From Pseudomonas sp. DTU12.3 (GTDB lineage Bacteria; Pseudomonadota; Gammaproteobacteria; Pseudomonadales; Pseudomonadaceae), in the NCBI RefSeq assembly GCF_004124275.1, contig NZ_CP027218.1:3289501-3353500 (forward strand): DNA of 64,000 bases. The letters run 5' to 3'. Below, one piece after another: positions 17,800-26,120 of this stretch. A program made the position numbers and the translations under genes. The notes beneath the pieces are model-generated. The model did no database searches and was not told the origin of the DNA. It saw nothing but the letters and a program-made list of their open reading frames with translations. The number at the start of each line of letters is the position of its first letter. The first letter of the stretch is position 1.

Positions 17800-19821
17800 G
17801 TGGCGTCAGATTATTTTACCAGCGACCAATTCGATTGTTTAAGTGCATGGCACGACAAGGTCTTTGACAAAGACGACGCATCACATCGGCAAGCCTACAG
17901 CCAATTGCGCGAGGCCTATAACGTCACCAAGCAATGGGCGTACGCTTTGCAACGGCGTGTATTTCCGAACAGCATTGCTCCCCAAGTCATCCGCAGGCCC
18001 ATCGGCCAGTGGAACAAGAAGTTTTTGGGCTACAACTGGGCACGAATCTATCCTCGTGCGGACGCTCCTCAAGGCTTGGCCTACACCGTCGGTATCGATG
18101 CCAATTGGGGCTTTGTCGTCAAACTTGACCTAGTCGATAAAAAGATCACGGATATCACGTTGCGGGAGCGCTATGACAAGTTGCGCGGCCCTTATCAATC
18201 CTCGCCTATTGTTGCGACCTTGCCCGCTGAAGAAGGATTGGCGCTCGGCTTTCAGGAGATTGTGGATTGGAGTGCCGCGGCCATTGAAAAATTTGAAATC
18301 GGATACGACGATATGGCTGAACAGTTTGGATTGAACACTTCGCCCGCCTTGTCCAAATTATTGGAACACTTCCAGATCAGCAAGGACTTCAGACTGCGGC
18401 AGCCAAAGTGGAGTCGCGAGATGACGGAGTTATTTGCCCGGTTCGCTGTTGCGATACACGAACTCGGTTTTGACTGGTGGTCAACGAAGTCTACTAATAC
18501 TCAGTTGGTCTTCGGCAGGAAGCGCAAGGATGCGCTAAAGGGATCATCAACGGGCGTGTTGTTTGTCCAAGCGAATCGTGTTTCGGTCCGGTGGGCATCA
18601 TTCGGTGGTCTGAAGACGATATCGGTAAACGAGGATCTGAGTGAGGCGCTTGTGGCATCGGTTGAAGAGCTGAAGGCGCAAAATACCAACATCCGGCTTG
18701 AACAAGATCAGCAATCCAGTCGCGCAGGTTTCTGGCCGGATGATTACGGCAGCGAAGAAGGTTCGAGTGAGGAGGAGGGGGGACGGCCGGATAGCATCAG
18801 AGCCACCGATGCGGCTGTCATTCCACGCAATGAAATCTATTTTGGCCCTCCAGGCACCGGCAAAACCCGCAGGCTGCAGGAGTTGCTTAGCGAGAGCTAC
18901 ACATCCGTCGAAGGGATAAAACGCTATGAATTTGTCACCTTTCACCAATCCTACGGCTACGAAGAGTTCGTCGAAGGTCTGCGTCCGGTGCTTGTGGATC
19001 TCGAATACCTGACTCCAGAAAAGGAACAAGCAGACTCTCCAAAGGATGTCCGTTACGAGATCAAAAGGGGTGCATTCCTGCGGCTGTGTGAAGAAGCGCT
19101 GAAAAATCCGGATCAGCAGTACGCGATGGTGATTGACGAAATCAATCGCGGCAATATCAGCAAGATTTTCGGCGAGTTGATCACGCTGATCGAAGTCGAC
19201 AAACGTATGGGCGGCGAATATGAGGTAACCCTCACACTTCCCTACTCAGGCAAGCCATTCAGCGTTCCTTCAAATGTTGATTTGATCGGGACGATGAACA
19301 CGGCCGACCGATCACTGGCATTGGTTGATACGGCGTTGCGTCGCCGTTTCGAATTCATCGAGTTGATGCCAGAACCGTCTGTGTTGGCCGAAATCGCGAT
19401 TTCCGAAGGAGGGCATTCCATCTTTCTCGATCAACTGCTGAATGCACTCAACAGGCGTATCGAAGCGTTGTATGACCGTGAACACGCCATTGGGCACGCG
19501 TATTTCACGTCGTTGAAAAATCTCGCGTTTGAGGAGCGTTTCAAAGCGCTCGGCGGCATTTTCAAGACGCGCATTATTCCATTGCTGGAAGAGTATTTTT
19601 TCGAAGACTGGCAAAAAATTCGATTGGTACTGGGTGATAACCAGAAATCAGCGGACATGCTTCAGTTTGTCCAGGAGTTGAAAACCGACAGTCTCCCCAA
19701 GGACCTGTTCGGCGCCAATCACGGCCTGGATGAATACTCGCTGCGGCCTCAGTACCGTTTGAATGCGGGTGCGCTGCTTGAACCGAAAGCTTTTATCGAA
19801 ATCTACGCGACGCTTGTTTAA
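17800..19821 (+). CDS. mcrB: McrB-like AAA+ restriction NTPase with novel N-terminal domain
   Basis: 673 residues. The C-terminal half is an McrB-type AAA+ motor: Walker A GPPGTGKT (349-356), Walker [10 protein letters not shown] (444-452), the McrB signature MNTADRS (499-505) and arginine-finger-like LRRRF. The N-terminal 300 residues should sense modified DNA but match no reader domain I recognise (not obviously EVE or YTH). An acidic linker ([12 protein letters not shown], about 317-329) separates the halves. The GTG at 17800 is the first in-frame start; no strong Shine-Dalgarno fits, so the start is uncertain. The stop codon overlaps the mcrC start as TAATG. Base composition is visibly more AT-rich than in flanking genes, suggesting horizontal acquisition. 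Expected role: type IV restriction of modified phage DNA. Confidence 0.88.
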   Translation: MASDYFTSDQFDCLSAWHDKVFDKDDASHRQAYSQLREAYNVTKQWAYALQRRVFPNSIAPQVIRRPIGQWNKKFLGYNWARIYPRADAPQGLAYTVGIDANWGFVVKLDLVDKKITDITLRERYDKLRGPYQSSPIVATLPAEEGLALGFQEIVDWSAAAIEKFEIGYDDMAEQFGLNTSPALSKLLEHFQISKDFRLRQPKWSREMTELFARFAVAIHELGFDWWSTKSTNTQLVFGRKRKDALKGSSTGVLFVQANRVSVRWASFGGLKTISVNEDLSEALVASVEELKAQNTNIRLEQDQQSSRAGFWPDDYGSEEGSSEEEGGRPDSIRATDAAVIPRNEIYFGPPGTGKTRRLQELLSESYTSVEGIKRYEFVTFHQSYGYEEFVEGLRPVLVDLEYLTPEKEQADSPKDVRYEIKRGAFLRLCEEALKNPDQQYAMVIDEINRGNISKIFGELITLIEVDKRMGGEYEVTLTLPYSGKPFSVPSNVDLIGTMNTADRSLALVDTALRRRFEFIELMPEPSVLAEIAISEGGHSIFLDQLLNALNRRIEALYDREHAIGHAYFTSLKNLAFEERFKALGGIFKTRIIPLLEEYFFEDWQKIRLVLGDNQKSADMLQFVQELKTDSLPKDLFGANHGLDEYSLRPQYRLNAGALLEPKAFIEIYATLV

Positions 19822-21149
19822 TGACGGCCATGCAGATTTTCGAGTTCGACACGGTGCTCCCCAAGGCTGAAGGTGTGAATGGTAACACCGTCCCCCCAAA
19901 GGTATTTGCCTGGCTTGAAGAACAATGCCTGACCCCTGACGTGCTGGCGCCGGTCTGGATGAAACTGACTAGTCGTCGGGGGCGGCGCGCCATTCAGTTC
20001 ACCAACTATGTGGGCGTGGTCTGCGCTCCTTGTGGCTATCAAATAGAGATTCTGCCCAAAATTGGTCGCGATACGTCTGTGAAAACGGCACGTAATAATT
20101 TGATTGAAATGCTCAAGTGTCTGCGGAGCTTTCGTCATATCAAGACAGCCAATGCTGATCTTCAAAAGCAACAGATGCCATTGCTTGAGGTATTTCTCCA
20201 GCAGTTTCTAGCGTCAGCAAGGGATGTGGTAAAGCGAGGTATTCGAAGTGACTACAGCACTCGGCAGGCTAATCTGTCGAGCCTGCGTGGCAAGTTGTTG
20301 ATAGCGCCTCATCTCTCGAAAAATGTGGTACGTCGTGACCGTTTTTTCAGCGAGTTCGACGAGTTTACTCAAGATCGGGCAGAAAACCGGCTCATTCATA
20401 CCGCACTGCGAAAAACGCTTGGGATGTGCAAGGCACCGGGCAACCAGCGCTTGGCGCGCGAGTTGAGTTTCGTGTTTGCCGATGTGCCGATTTGCACCGA
20501 TATTGCCCGGGATCTCAAACGTATCCGGCTGGATCGGGGAATGACCTATTACGAACCTGCGCTTGCTTGGGCACAGTTAATCCTGCAAGGCGACAGCCCG
20601 GTGACCGGTGCAGGCGAGCACAACGCACCTTCCATGTTGTTTCCCATGGAGGCTGTATTCGAAGCTTATGTCGCGAAGCACCTTGGGACTCAGGTCCGGC
20701 AGGGTTTCAATCTACGGACCCAGACCTGCAAGCACCATTTGGTGAGCCATAAGCAGCAAGACTGGTTCCGTCTCAAACCGGATTTGTTGATTGAGCACGG
20801 CACGCAAACTTGCATGGTGCTCGATACGAAATGGAAGCTTCTGGATAGCGCCAAGGGTAACAGTGGTGAGAAGTACCAACTCAGCCAAAGCGACTTCTAC
20901 CAATTGCACGCGTACGCACACATCTATTTAAAAAGTCCGGGCAGCGTCGTGTTGATCTATCCGTGGACGGAGTCATTTACTCAACCTTTGCCTGTATTCG
21001 ACTTCAGTAGTTCGAATGACTTGAAGCTCTGGGTTGTGCCGTTTTGCTTTGAAAGCCGCACGTTGTTACTGCCAGAGATATCACCTTTGGGTCTGTGTCT
21101 CTATGGCAGTAAAACGTGCGAAACCGTGGAGGGGGAAGCACTTGCTTAG
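19821..21149 (+). CDS. mcrC: McrC-like nuclease subunit of McrBC
   Basis: 442 residues. An N-terminal region contacts McrB (GYQIEILPKIG and similar), and a C-terminal PD-(D/E)xK nuclease has Asp321 in LKPDLLIE and Asp335-x-Lys337 in VLDTKWK, the same D...DxK spacing class as McrC. The start overlaps the mcrB stop by one base, so the two are coupled. McrC stimulates the McrB NTPase and cuts DNA after translocation. All visible catalytic residues are intact, so the system is probably functional. Confidence 0.9.
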   Translation: MTAMQIFEFDTVLPKAEGVNGNTVPPKVFAWLEEQCLTPDVLAPVWMKLTSRRGRRAIQFTNYVGVVCAPCGYQIEILPKIGRDTSVKTARNNLIEMLKCLRSFRHIKTANADLQKQQMPLLEVFLQQFLASARDVVKRGIRSDYSTRQANLSSLRGKLLIAPHLSKNVVRRDRFFSEFDEFTQDRAENRLIHTALRKTLGMCKAPGNQRLARELSFVFADVPICTDIARDLKRIRLDRGMTYYEPALAWAQLILQGDSPVTGAGEHNAPSMLFPMEAVFEAYVAKHLGTQVRQGFNLRTQTCKHHLVSHKQQDWFRLKPDLLIEHGTQTCMVLDTKWKLLDSAKGNSGEKYQLSQSDFYQLHAYAHIYLKSPGSVVLIYPWTESFTQPLPVFDFSSSNDLKLWVVPFCFESRTLLLPEISPLGLCLYGSKTCETVEGEALA

Positions 21150-21337
21150 AATGAGTTATTGGTCAGCAGTTGAAGCCAGACAACTTGAACAGTGGAACTG
21201 AAATGCGCAGTTAACAGATTGTCAGAACCCAAGCCGAACGACGATAAGGTGAGGTCGGCGGGCGGAATGCTTGCCGTTTTTACACAACCGGTGCAGAGAA
21301 GAACTGCCAAGTACATGACACTGCGGAATCTGTTCAT
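21146..21337 (-). CDS. Small putative lipoprotein
   Basis: 63 residues. Begins MNRFRSVMYLAVLLCTGC, a signal-like hydrophobic core ending in Cys, followed by a short polar tail. Convergent with mcrC, the ends overlapping by 4 bp. No good Shine-Dalgarno is seen and no homologue is recognised, so this may be a chance frame. Confidence 0.35.
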   Translation of the reverse strand: MNRFRSVMYLAVLLCTGCVKTASIPPADLTLSSFGLGSDNLLTAHFSSTVQVVWLQLLTNNSF

Positions 21338-21368
21338 TGGCCGAAAATACCGTTGATTGAATCAAAAA

Positions 21369-21533
21369 TCAGATCACAGGCAGACTTCTCCCTTGCACAG
21401 GTTCGATAAACATCCAGTCCGCGGAAGCATGGTGCCTATCAATGGTTTTATTGATGGTCGGACCGGCTTCGATCATCCAGCGTTCCCCAAAGTCAGCGAC
21501 ACCGTCAGATTGGTCAGGTGAGCTTGCGTTGGC
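21369..21533 (-). pseudogene. Possible decayed gene fragment
   Basis: A 54-codon open stretch without a start codon, ending at TGA (21369-21371). The translation includes DFGERWMIEAGPTINKTIDR and later ADWMFIEP, with protein-like composition and few rare codons. It could be the tail of a gene lost during insertion of the neighbouring accessory DNA. No family recognised. Confidence 0.25.
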
Positions 21534-21838
21534 TCAGATGTTGATCCATGTTTCAGCAACAGGCGTTGGCTCAGAAAAATAGATGTCGGAACTCAGCCAT
21601 ACGAAAAATCCTGCACCTACCGGATCCAGTGTCACCAGAAAGTTTCAAGGGGTCAGGTCGGGCAGTTGTGATGGATAGCAATATCGTAGAGCTCCAAGGC
21701 TGTCCGAGGATCGGCAGCCTTAAGCGGTCGTAATTCAGAGCTGCCGACGCGGGTCTCTGATGAGCGTTTTGTTGTTCGTGCATTTACGTGGTGACAGTTG
21801 GCTTGAGATGAAAGGGGCTCCGGAGTACCTCTGCAGAA

Positions 21839-21859
21839 ACGCGCCAAGGTCAGGCGCGT
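21839..21859 (-). terminator. Hairpin after mexT
   Basis: 7-bp GC-rich stem ACGCGCC / GGCGCGT with a 7-nt loop, starting 8 bp beyond the mexT stop codon. The following T-run is short, so termination strength is uncertain. Confidence 0.4.
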
Positions 21860-21867
21860 CAACTCTT

Positions 21868-22782
21868 TTAAAGACTATCCGGATCCCCAAAAAACATCTG
21901 AATCCGCGACCTCAACCATCTCTCCCCCGGATCATTATCCTGCGACCCACGCCAAGCCATATGCAGCTCAAACGTACGCGTCGGCAACGGCGGATCCTCC
22001 GCGCGCACACCGCCGGCCGCCGTCAGCGCATCAGCCGTGTAATCCGGCACGGTCGCGACAATGTCGGTGCCCGCCAGCAACGTACTCAATCCGTTGAACT
22101 GCGGCACGGCCAGCACCACATGTCGCTTGCGCCCCAACTTCTCCAGCTCTTCATCAATAAAGCCACTGAGATCACCGGCAAACGACACCAGCGCATGCGG
22201 ACGCGCGCAATAGTCATCCAGGCTCAGCGGCCCTGGCACGGTATCGGCACGGAGCAATTTCGGCTGGCTGCGGCGCAGGACTTTACGCTTGGCGTTGGCC
22301 GGCAGGTCGGTGGTGTAGCTGACACCGATGGATATTTCGCCGGAAGCCAGCAGGCCAGGCATCAATATGTAGTTGACTCGCCGCACCACCAACACAATTC
22401 CCGGCGATTCCGCGCGCAGGCGTTTGAGCAGCATTGGCAGCAGGGCGAATTCGACGTCATCGGACAGTCCGATCCGAAATACCGATGTGCTGGTAGCCGG
22501 GTCGAACTCCGACGCACGGCTGACTGCCGTGGAAATCGAGTCGAGGGCCGGCGAGAGCAGGGCGAAGATTTCTACCGCGCGGGCAGACGGTTCCATGCTG
22601 CGCCCGGTGCGTACAAATAGCGGGTCATCGAACAGGCTACGCAGGCGCGAGAGCGCCGCACTGATCGCTGGCTGACCGAGAAACAGCTTTTCCGCTGCCC
22701 GGGTCACGCTGCGTTCGTGCATCAATGTTTCGAATACGATCAACAGGTTCAGGTCGACACGACGCAGGTCATTACGATTCAT
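21868..22782 (-). CDS. mexT: LysR-family regulator MexT
   Basis: 304 residues from ATG 22782 (AGGA upstream), the same length as P. aeruginosa MexT. It begins MNRNDLRRVDLNLLIVFETL, with helix-turn-helix RAAEKLFLGQPAISAALSRL, and ends RSRIQMFFGDPDSL; most of the sequence matches remembered MexT. It activates mexEF-oprN and mexS. In P. aeruginosa mexT directly precedes mexE; here it is on the same strand but separated from mexE by the McrBC-containing segment, so activation would have to work at a distance as a trans factor. It is divergent from mexS. Confidence 0.96.
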   Translation of the reverse strand: MNRNDLRRVDLNLLIVFETLMHERSVTRAAEKLFLGQPAISAALSRLRSLFDDPLFVRTGRSMEPSARAVEIFALLSPALDSISTAVSRASEFDPATSTSVFRIGLSDDVEFALLPMLLKRLRAESPGIVLVVRRVNYILMPGLLASGEISIGVSYTTDLPANAKRKVLRRSQPKLLRADTVPGPLSLDDYCARPHALVSFAGDLSGFIDEELEKLGRKRHVVLAVPQFNGLSTLLAGTDIVATVPDYTADALTAAGGVRAEDPPLPTRTFELHMAWRGSQDNDPGERWLRSRIQMFFGDPDSL

Positions 22783-23052
22783 CTGGAGTCCTGGCAGAGT
22801 CATCAAGCTTGACGAGAGCGGCCATATGAGAACAATGACCGGCATGAATATTACGGGGAAAGGCTGGTACTCTGCACCGGAAAATTCAGCTTTACTGAAA
22901 CGGTGACAGCAGATTTTCCATGGATTTTGCCAATGCCGCCCATACTGCGGAATCAATGACAGGCATGTCGACTATTAATAGCCACTGATAGTCTTGGGTC
23001 GAAAGCCCAGATAGAGTTCATGGCATTAGAGGTTACTTTGACGAGGTTTGCG

Positions 23053-24075
23053 ATGTCCCGCACGATCCGTTTTCACAAGTTTGGTCCCGCCGAGGTGCTC
23101 AAATGCGAAGAGCATGCGGCCGCTCAGCCAGGTCCTGGCGAAGTGCAGGTGCGTGTCGAAGCGATCGGCATCAGCTGGTATGACACGCTTTGGCGTCAGA
23201 ACCTGGCCTCGTCTCAGGCTCGTCTGCCTTCGGGCCTTGGCCATGAGATGGCCGGTGTCGTCACCGCAGTCGGTGCCGATGTCGAGGACTTGTCCGTAGG
23301 TGACAAGGTCGCCAGTTTTCCGGCTGAAAGCCCGAACGACTACCCGGTCTACGGCGAGCAGATCGTATTGCCACGCACCGCGCTGACCCGCTATCCGGAC
23401 GTGCTCAGCCCGATCGAAGCCAGCGTGCACTACACGCCACTGCTGATCGCCTACTTTGCCTACGCCGATCTGGCACGGGTCAAGCCGGGACAGTTTGCTC
23501 TGGTCACTGACGCCAGCCATTGCGCCGGCCCGTCCTTTGTCCAGTTGGGCAAGGCCATGGGTGTACGAGTGATTGCCGCGACCAAGTCGGCCGAAGAGCG
23601 TGAATATCTGCTGTCCCTGGGTGCCGAGAAAGTCATCGTCACCGAGGAAGAAGATCTGCTGATGCGCGTCAACAAGATCACCGACAACCGTGGCGTTGAT
23701 GTGGTGTTCGACGGTCTGGGTGGCCCGCAGATGTCGTTGCTTGGCGACGTCCTGGCACCGCGCGGCAGTCTTGTCCTGTATGGCCTGCAAGGTGGTAATC
23801 AGACGCCATTCCCGGCGTGTGCAGCGTTCCAGAAGAACATTCAGTTCTTCGTCCACTGCATCGGTAACTTCACCGGCAAGCCGGAGCTGGGCATCACTCA
23901 GGATCACGTCGCACTGCAACGCGCCCTGCGTGACATCAACCAGCTGACAGCCGATCGAGTGCTGGTGCCGTTGAAGACTCGGGTGTTTCCGTTCAACGAG
24001 TTCGTCGAAGCGCACCGCTACATGGACGAATGCCCATGCCGCGAACGGGTCGCACTGCAAGTCGAACCTGCGTAA
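23053..24075 (+). CDS. mexS: MexS-like quinone/zinc-less alcohol dehydrogenase
   Basis: 340 residues from ATG 23053 (GAGG at 23043-23046). Begins MSRTIRFHKFGPAEVLKCEE, as MexS does. A GroES-like N-terminal half (ISWYDTLWRQNL, LGHEMAGVVTAVG) is followed by a Rossmann NADPH-binding half (AKAMGVRVIAATKSAEEREYL, GVDVVFDGLGGPQMSLLG). Typical zinc ligands of alcohol dehydrogenases are absent. MexS is thought to detoxify electrophilic metabolites that activate MexT, and loss of MexS raises MexEF-OprN expression in P. aeruginosa. Divergent from mexT with about 270 bp between them. Confidence 0.93.
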   Translation: MSRTIRFHKFGPAEVLKCEEHAAAQPGPGEVQVRVEAIGISWYDTLWRQNLASSQARLPSGLGHEMAGVVTAVGADVEDLSVGDKVASFPAESPNDYPVYGEQIVLPRTALTRYPDVLSPIEASVHYTPLLIAYFAYADLARVKPGQFALVTDASHCAGPSFVQLGKAMGVRVIAATKSAEEREYLLSLGAEKVIVTEEEDLLMRVNKITDNRGVDVVFDGLGGPQMSLLGDVLAPRGSLVLYGLQGGNQTPFPACAAFQKNIQFFVHCIGNFTGKPELGITQDHVALQRALRDINQLTADRVLVPLKTRVFPFNEFVEAHRYMDECPCRERVALQVEPA

Positions 24076-24628
24076 AACCCTGCTGAACAGAGAGTCCGTG
24101 GCCCCACGGACTCTTTTGTGTTTATCCCCCTCCAAAAATGAAAGCTTTTCAGGCAGCGCCTGCGCGACCGTTCAGCAACTGAACTGGTTTTTGCTTTCTA
24201 TCTGTATCTTCTAATCATCATATAAGCCCTGATAATTGAATGATTACTTTCATCTCAAGGAATGAGCCATGTCTGTGCGTTCTATTTGTCCTGTGCAATA
24301 TCAAACGGCTACTTCTGTGTGCTCCGGCAATTTCTGTTTAATTGTTGTAGGGCGTTTCCGAGGCAGCGTCTTTTTTTCTTGTACTCAATTGTCGTGGGAC
24401 GTTGTCGGAAGTTTCCTAGGGCGTTTTTCATCTGGAAAATATCCTTTTATAACAATGCGTTGAAAGCCTTGGCTGGGTGCTGGTCAGTCTTTAATTGCTC
24501 ATGTGTTTCAAATAACTACGATTGCGTAAGTGTTAGCATTTGAGCGTCTATTACTTATTGATGAATTGTTGTGCCGCTGACACTCTCAGTGTGCGCGGCA
24601 TGAAACTATTGATACCGGGTAAATACCG
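24076..24628. other. AT-rich gene-poor stretch
   Basis: 553 bp. After the mexS terminator the sequence becomes markedly AT-rich compared with its neighbours. Two short plus-strand frames start at 24262 (93 codons) and 24269 (64 codons), the latter with AAGGA upstream, but both give unusual Cys/Phe-rich translations with no family. The motif AGGGCGTTT occurs twice (about 24347 and 24418). It may hold a long leader or a non-coding RNA for the next gene; this cannot be decided from sequence. Confidence 0.4.
24091..24120 (+). terminator. mexS terminator
   Basis: Perfect 11-bp stem AGAGTCCGTGG / CCACGGACTCT with a 2-nt loop at 24091-24114, followed by TTTGTGTTT. It lies 15 bp after the mexS stop. 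Confidence 0.85.
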
Positions 24629-26092
24629 ATGACTACGATCCATGATCAGGCAATGAATTACGTCTTCCAGCAAGTTCTGCAACGGTTGCTGAGTTTCTTC
24701 TCCCGTGCAGAGCGGACGGCTTTGCAGCTGTTGATCCAGCGCTTGCTGGTGGCGGCCGGCGGCATGGAGCACATCGGTAACTTCAAGGTGCTGGTGATCC
24801 AGTCAGGCTCAAGGGACAGTTGTTACACGCTGGCCTTGCTGCGAGCCGCACAACTGAGCCTGGCGGGTCGCGCGCCGGCGACCTTTCAATTGCGCGTTGC
24901 CTCCTTACGCTTGAATGGCACCAGCCATGGCGCGCTGCAAAACATGCACCGCAGCTACGGCGCGTTGTTTCTAAATGACGATCCACGGGTCGAGTTATTG
25001 ATGGTGGATCATCGCCAGGTTGGCCCCTTCGATCTCCAGTCGGTGGTCAGCGAAGCCAGTCGCGAGGCGAATCGCATCAATCTGCTGATGTCGGGGCATC
25101 GCCGAACGTCGAATGAAACACTCGAATTGTGGGATGACGCCTACCTGGCGACAGCGGAGTTCTACAGCCAGATCGCCCGCTGGAACAACGGTGTCGACGC
25201 GATGATCGGCGCTGAGCCACCGCGTCGGCAGAAACTGTTTCTGGAAGGGCTCAATCGGGCCGCACTCAAAGCGGGGCTTGGTGGACTGCCAGCGAATCAT
25301 GGCGGTTTCGAGATGTTGTTTCCGATGCTTGACGGGCTCGGCAGCGACTACTACCGGCACTTTTACACCGAGGGCGAGCAATTGCCGTGGCGTCCGGAAG
25401 AGCAGTTCGAGGCGTGTCGTCGTTCCAGTTTCATCGACATCAACGACATGATTGTCGGCAAGCTCGAAGAGCGCTGGCCATTGCTCAGTGACTTCCTCGG
25501 ATTTCAGGCTGACGACTTGACGCTGTATCAAGGCGACTTTGAGTTCGTCGAGCCACTGGTGGCCGCGCACCTGCGTGGCTTGCAGGCGAGTGTCATCGAA
25601 AGCCAAACCTATGAAAAGGGTGTCGCTGACTACCTGCAAGAGAGCCTGGCAGCATTGCGCCGCAATCAAGTGCCCGAGCCGGTTTGTGAGCATTTGCTGG
25701 CAACCTTCGGCAACCTGCTCGATCTTGAACAGCGACGAATACACGCGGCCAATCATTTGCAGGAAACCTTCAATCTCAGTGAAAACCAGCTGACTTGCCT
25801 GCTGTTTGCGCCTTTTATCAACAGCGGTGCGGGGCTCGAAATGTTTCTGCGCAGATGTCATCCGGGCATGCTCGTGGCATTGCCGGATTTGCACCGGGCC
25901 ATGCAAGGCTTGCATGCCCCGGAACAGGTGGTGAAGTGGATGACCGATGTCAGCGGGCTGCCGGTGAAATTGATTGCCCGTTTGTACGCCATGAGCGCAA
26001 TCCAGATACCGGAATCGCTGGCGCAAGACCCGCAAAAAACCTCGGCTGCCGTAGCACCAACAGTTGCCAATGAGCGGTCGGCGGAAGGTTGA
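24629..26092 (+). CDS. Conserved-looking hypothetical protein
   Basis: 487 residues; no family recognised. The N-terminal 45 residues are amphipathic and helical (YVFQQVLQRLLSFFSRAERTALQLLIQRLLVAAGG), followed by a mixed alpha/beta region (FKVLVIQSGSRDSCYTLALLRAAQ; VELLMVDHRQVGPFDLQSVVSE; ANRINLLMSGHRR) that could be a Rossmann-like fold, and a helical C-terminal half. No signal peptide, no clear membrane segment, no catalytic signature. It is followed after 28 bp by a degenerate MocR-type regulator on the same strand, so the two are probably co-expressed and may act together. The AT-rich leader upstream is unusual. Confidence 0.8.
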   Translation: MTTIHDQAMNYVFQQVLQRLLSFFSRAERTALQLLIQRLLVAAGGMEHIGNFKVLVIQSGSRDSCYTLALLRAAQLSLAGRAPATFQLRVASLRLNGTSHGALQNMHRSYGALFLNDDPRVELLMVDHRQVGPFDLQSVVSEASREANRINLLMSGHRRTSNETLELWDDAYLATAEFYSQIARWNNGVDAMIGAEPPRRQKLFLEGLNRAALKAGLGGLPANHGGFEMLFPMLDGLGSDYYRHFYTEGEQLPWRPEEQFEACRRSSFIDINDMIVGKLEERWPLLSDFLGFQADDLTLYQGDFEFVEPLVAAHLRGLQASVIESQTYEKGVADYLQESLAALRRNQVPEPVCEHLLATFGNLLDLEQRRIHAANHLQETFNLSENQLTCLLFAPFINSGAGLEMFLRRCHPGMLVALPDLHRAMQGLHAPEQVVKWMTDVSGLPVKLIARLYAMSAIQIPESLAQDPQKTSAAVAPTVANERSAEG

Positions 26093-26120
26093 ACGTGATT
26101 TTTGCCAGAGTCGCTGCGCA

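Larger units (their letters stand above)
21338..21867. other. Intergenic stretch, mcrC side to mexT
   Basis: 530 bp with no intact gene that I can support. It includes a possible decayed coding fragment on the minus strand (21369-21533) and, just after mexT, a hairpin ACGCGCC / GGCGCGT (21839-21859). The rest shows short overlapping frames without ribosome sites. Confidence 0.55.

Noticed and set aside
17634..17867. 77-codon plus-strand frame overlapping the start of the McrB-like gene
   Set aside because: No family, ends inside the McrB-like gene in another frame, and is best explained as chance despite an ATG with AAGGA nearby at 17789.
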